A program made the position numbers and the translations under genes. From Amylostereum areolatum (lineage: Eukaryota > Basidiomycota > Agaricomycetes > Russulales > Stereaceae), in the NCBI GenBank assembly GCA_012932865.1, contig SAXG01000128.1:1-64000 (forward strand): a stretch of 64,000 nt of DNA, written 5' to 3'. Below the pieces are notes generated by a model, which was not told the DNA's origin, ran no database searches, and worked only from the letters and a program-made list of their open reading frames with translations. Within the stretch, counting starts at the first letter, position 1, and each line of letters starts with the position of its first letter. Below, in pieces: positions 63,581-64,000 of the stretch.

Positions 63581-64000
63581 CTTTGTGTTTCACTTTATGA
63601 CTGAAGGTCCCTCTGTGTTTTCAACAGTTTTCAACAGATAATACTGCGGTTGCCCGTCTTTGTGACATCCAGGCACAAGACAGTAGAAGCGGCATCCGTA
63701 TTGACCGCTGTGGCCAACCATGCCATCGAGCAGAGCCATTGCGGGAGTGTCGGCTGTCGCAAACATCAAAAGGGGACGGTCCGTAATCACTGTGTCCCGA
63801 GCAGCGTCCCGTGGTGGCTGCAGGTGGCAGTTGCCCAAATGGGTTGGTGGCGCCGCAGTGGCTGTTGTTTATCAATGTTTTGTGCCAGCTATCTCTGAGA
63901 GGGTCACATTCAAACTTTCAAAATCTAAACAGGCTCAAAAAGGAAAATCGAGATAAGACAAAGATAAGACAAAGATAACTGTCTAATCTAATCTTCATAT

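Larger units (their letters stand above)
62626..63636 (+). mobile_element. Tandem TRIM array (LTR-int-LTR-LTR-int-LTR)
   Basis: LTRs at 62626-62834, 62920-63123 (lacks the last CAACA), 63124-63332 and 63418-63626; 85-bp interiors at 62835-62919 and 63333-63417. The whole block is flanked by one perfect duplication, GATAA (62621-62625, 63637-63641), so it behaves as a single insertion. A spare GTTTTCAACA (63627-63636) sits at the right end. The second and third LTRs are joined head to tail with five bases lost. LTRs and interiors are virtually identical. Confidence 0.93.
61168..63880 (-). pseudogene. Plavaka-like (CACTA) Tnp2 transposase, broken
   Basis: Minus-strand pieces in family order. 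First 'GHSGQYGCRFYC' and 'GRHKDGQPQYYLL'-like (63650-63800). Next 'NYAVPGSDHDD' and 'QLATGIAKSSIFTGLPR' (62300-62620), then 'AAFPADLMHLVSLN' (about 62300). After the solo LTR come 'LTDLMIGLFRGTIECKPTDS' and 'YLPGCFDRPPHNPA' (61895-62075), then 'YKAWEFLLLVFG' and 'FCQLVFGIRLLYLEKI' (61740-61880). The end is 'MERTIGNLGQEVKQPSNPYA' (about 61560). This order is that of fungal Tnp2/Plavaka transposases. It is broken by the TRIM array, the solo TRIM LTR, a frameshift at an A7 run (~61890) and a TAG near 61680. The N terminus is not recognisable before the window ends. Confidence 0.88.

Overview
The window looks like a transposon-saturated stretch of a basidiomycete (probably agaricomycete) genome. 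The grounds are KDZ transposase pseudogenes with CxC2-type cysteine clusters and short ~54-bp spliceosomal introns, a Plavaka-like CACTA Tnp2 transposase, fungal chromovirus Ty3/gypsy elements, a Ty1/copia element, a tyrosine-recombinase retroelement and hAT-type non-autonomous elements. I see no convincing housekeeping gene; nearly every credible reading frame belongs to a mobile element and most are broken.

Layout. 1-3.5 kb: no confident gene. 3.6-19.0 kb: a minus-strand KDZ transposase gene cut into three pieces by two LTR elements. These are an almost complete self-priming Ty3/gypsy chromovirus (6269-13362, TSD GGCAT) and a pol-less LTR element with a chromodomain ORF, a Gag-like zinc-knuckle ORF and small membrane-type ORFs (13500-18664, TSD CCCAG). 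Deleting each insertion plus one TSD copy restores the KDZ frame. 19.9-20.8 kb: a second KDZ fragment. 20.8-29.3 kb: a long inverted repeat whose arms carry ~170-bp tandem units, with a hAT MITE in one arm; between the arms lie GC-skewed low-complexity DNA, strong hairpins, a solo LTR and a ~40-bp minisatellite. 29.3-30.1 kb: a broken Tc1/mariner-like transposase. 30.4-37.8 kb: more hairpin repeat, a hAT-like element with an 8-bp TSD, minisatellites, a solo gypsy LTR and a small foldback. 37.8-45.3 kb: a second, more decayed gypsy copy with another solo LTR inside its 5' LTR. 45.3-53.3 kb: a second inverted-array structure holding an unknown ORF, a hAT-like element and a Ngaro/DIRS-like element with damaged catalytic residues. 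54.6-61.1 kb: a very young Ty1/copia element with identical 451-bp LTRs. 61.1-63.9 kb: a Plavaka-like transposase pseudogene.

The most interesting object is a ~505-bp element with 209-bp LTRs (TG...CA), an 85-bp interior that is little more than a primer-binding site and a polypurine tract, and perfect 5-bp TSDs. It is therefore a TRIM (terminal-repeat retrotransposon in miniature). Each LTR carries a complete tRNA-like sequence with intact A and B boxes, an arrangement comparable to the 5S rRNA-bearing Cassandra TRIMs of plants. The window holds one full copy inside the copia pol gene, one solo LTR and one tandem array (LTR-int-LTR-LTR-int-LTR), seven tRNA-like copies in all. Its LTR termini and polypurine tract match those of the copia element, which suggests a helper relationship.

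Self-priming is a second theme. Both the chromovirus and the pol-less element have a 10-nt primer-binding site, 2 nt inside the 5' LTR, that is complementary to an LTR segment starting 34 nt downstream of the first base of a TATA box. This is the Tf1/sushi-type arrangement.
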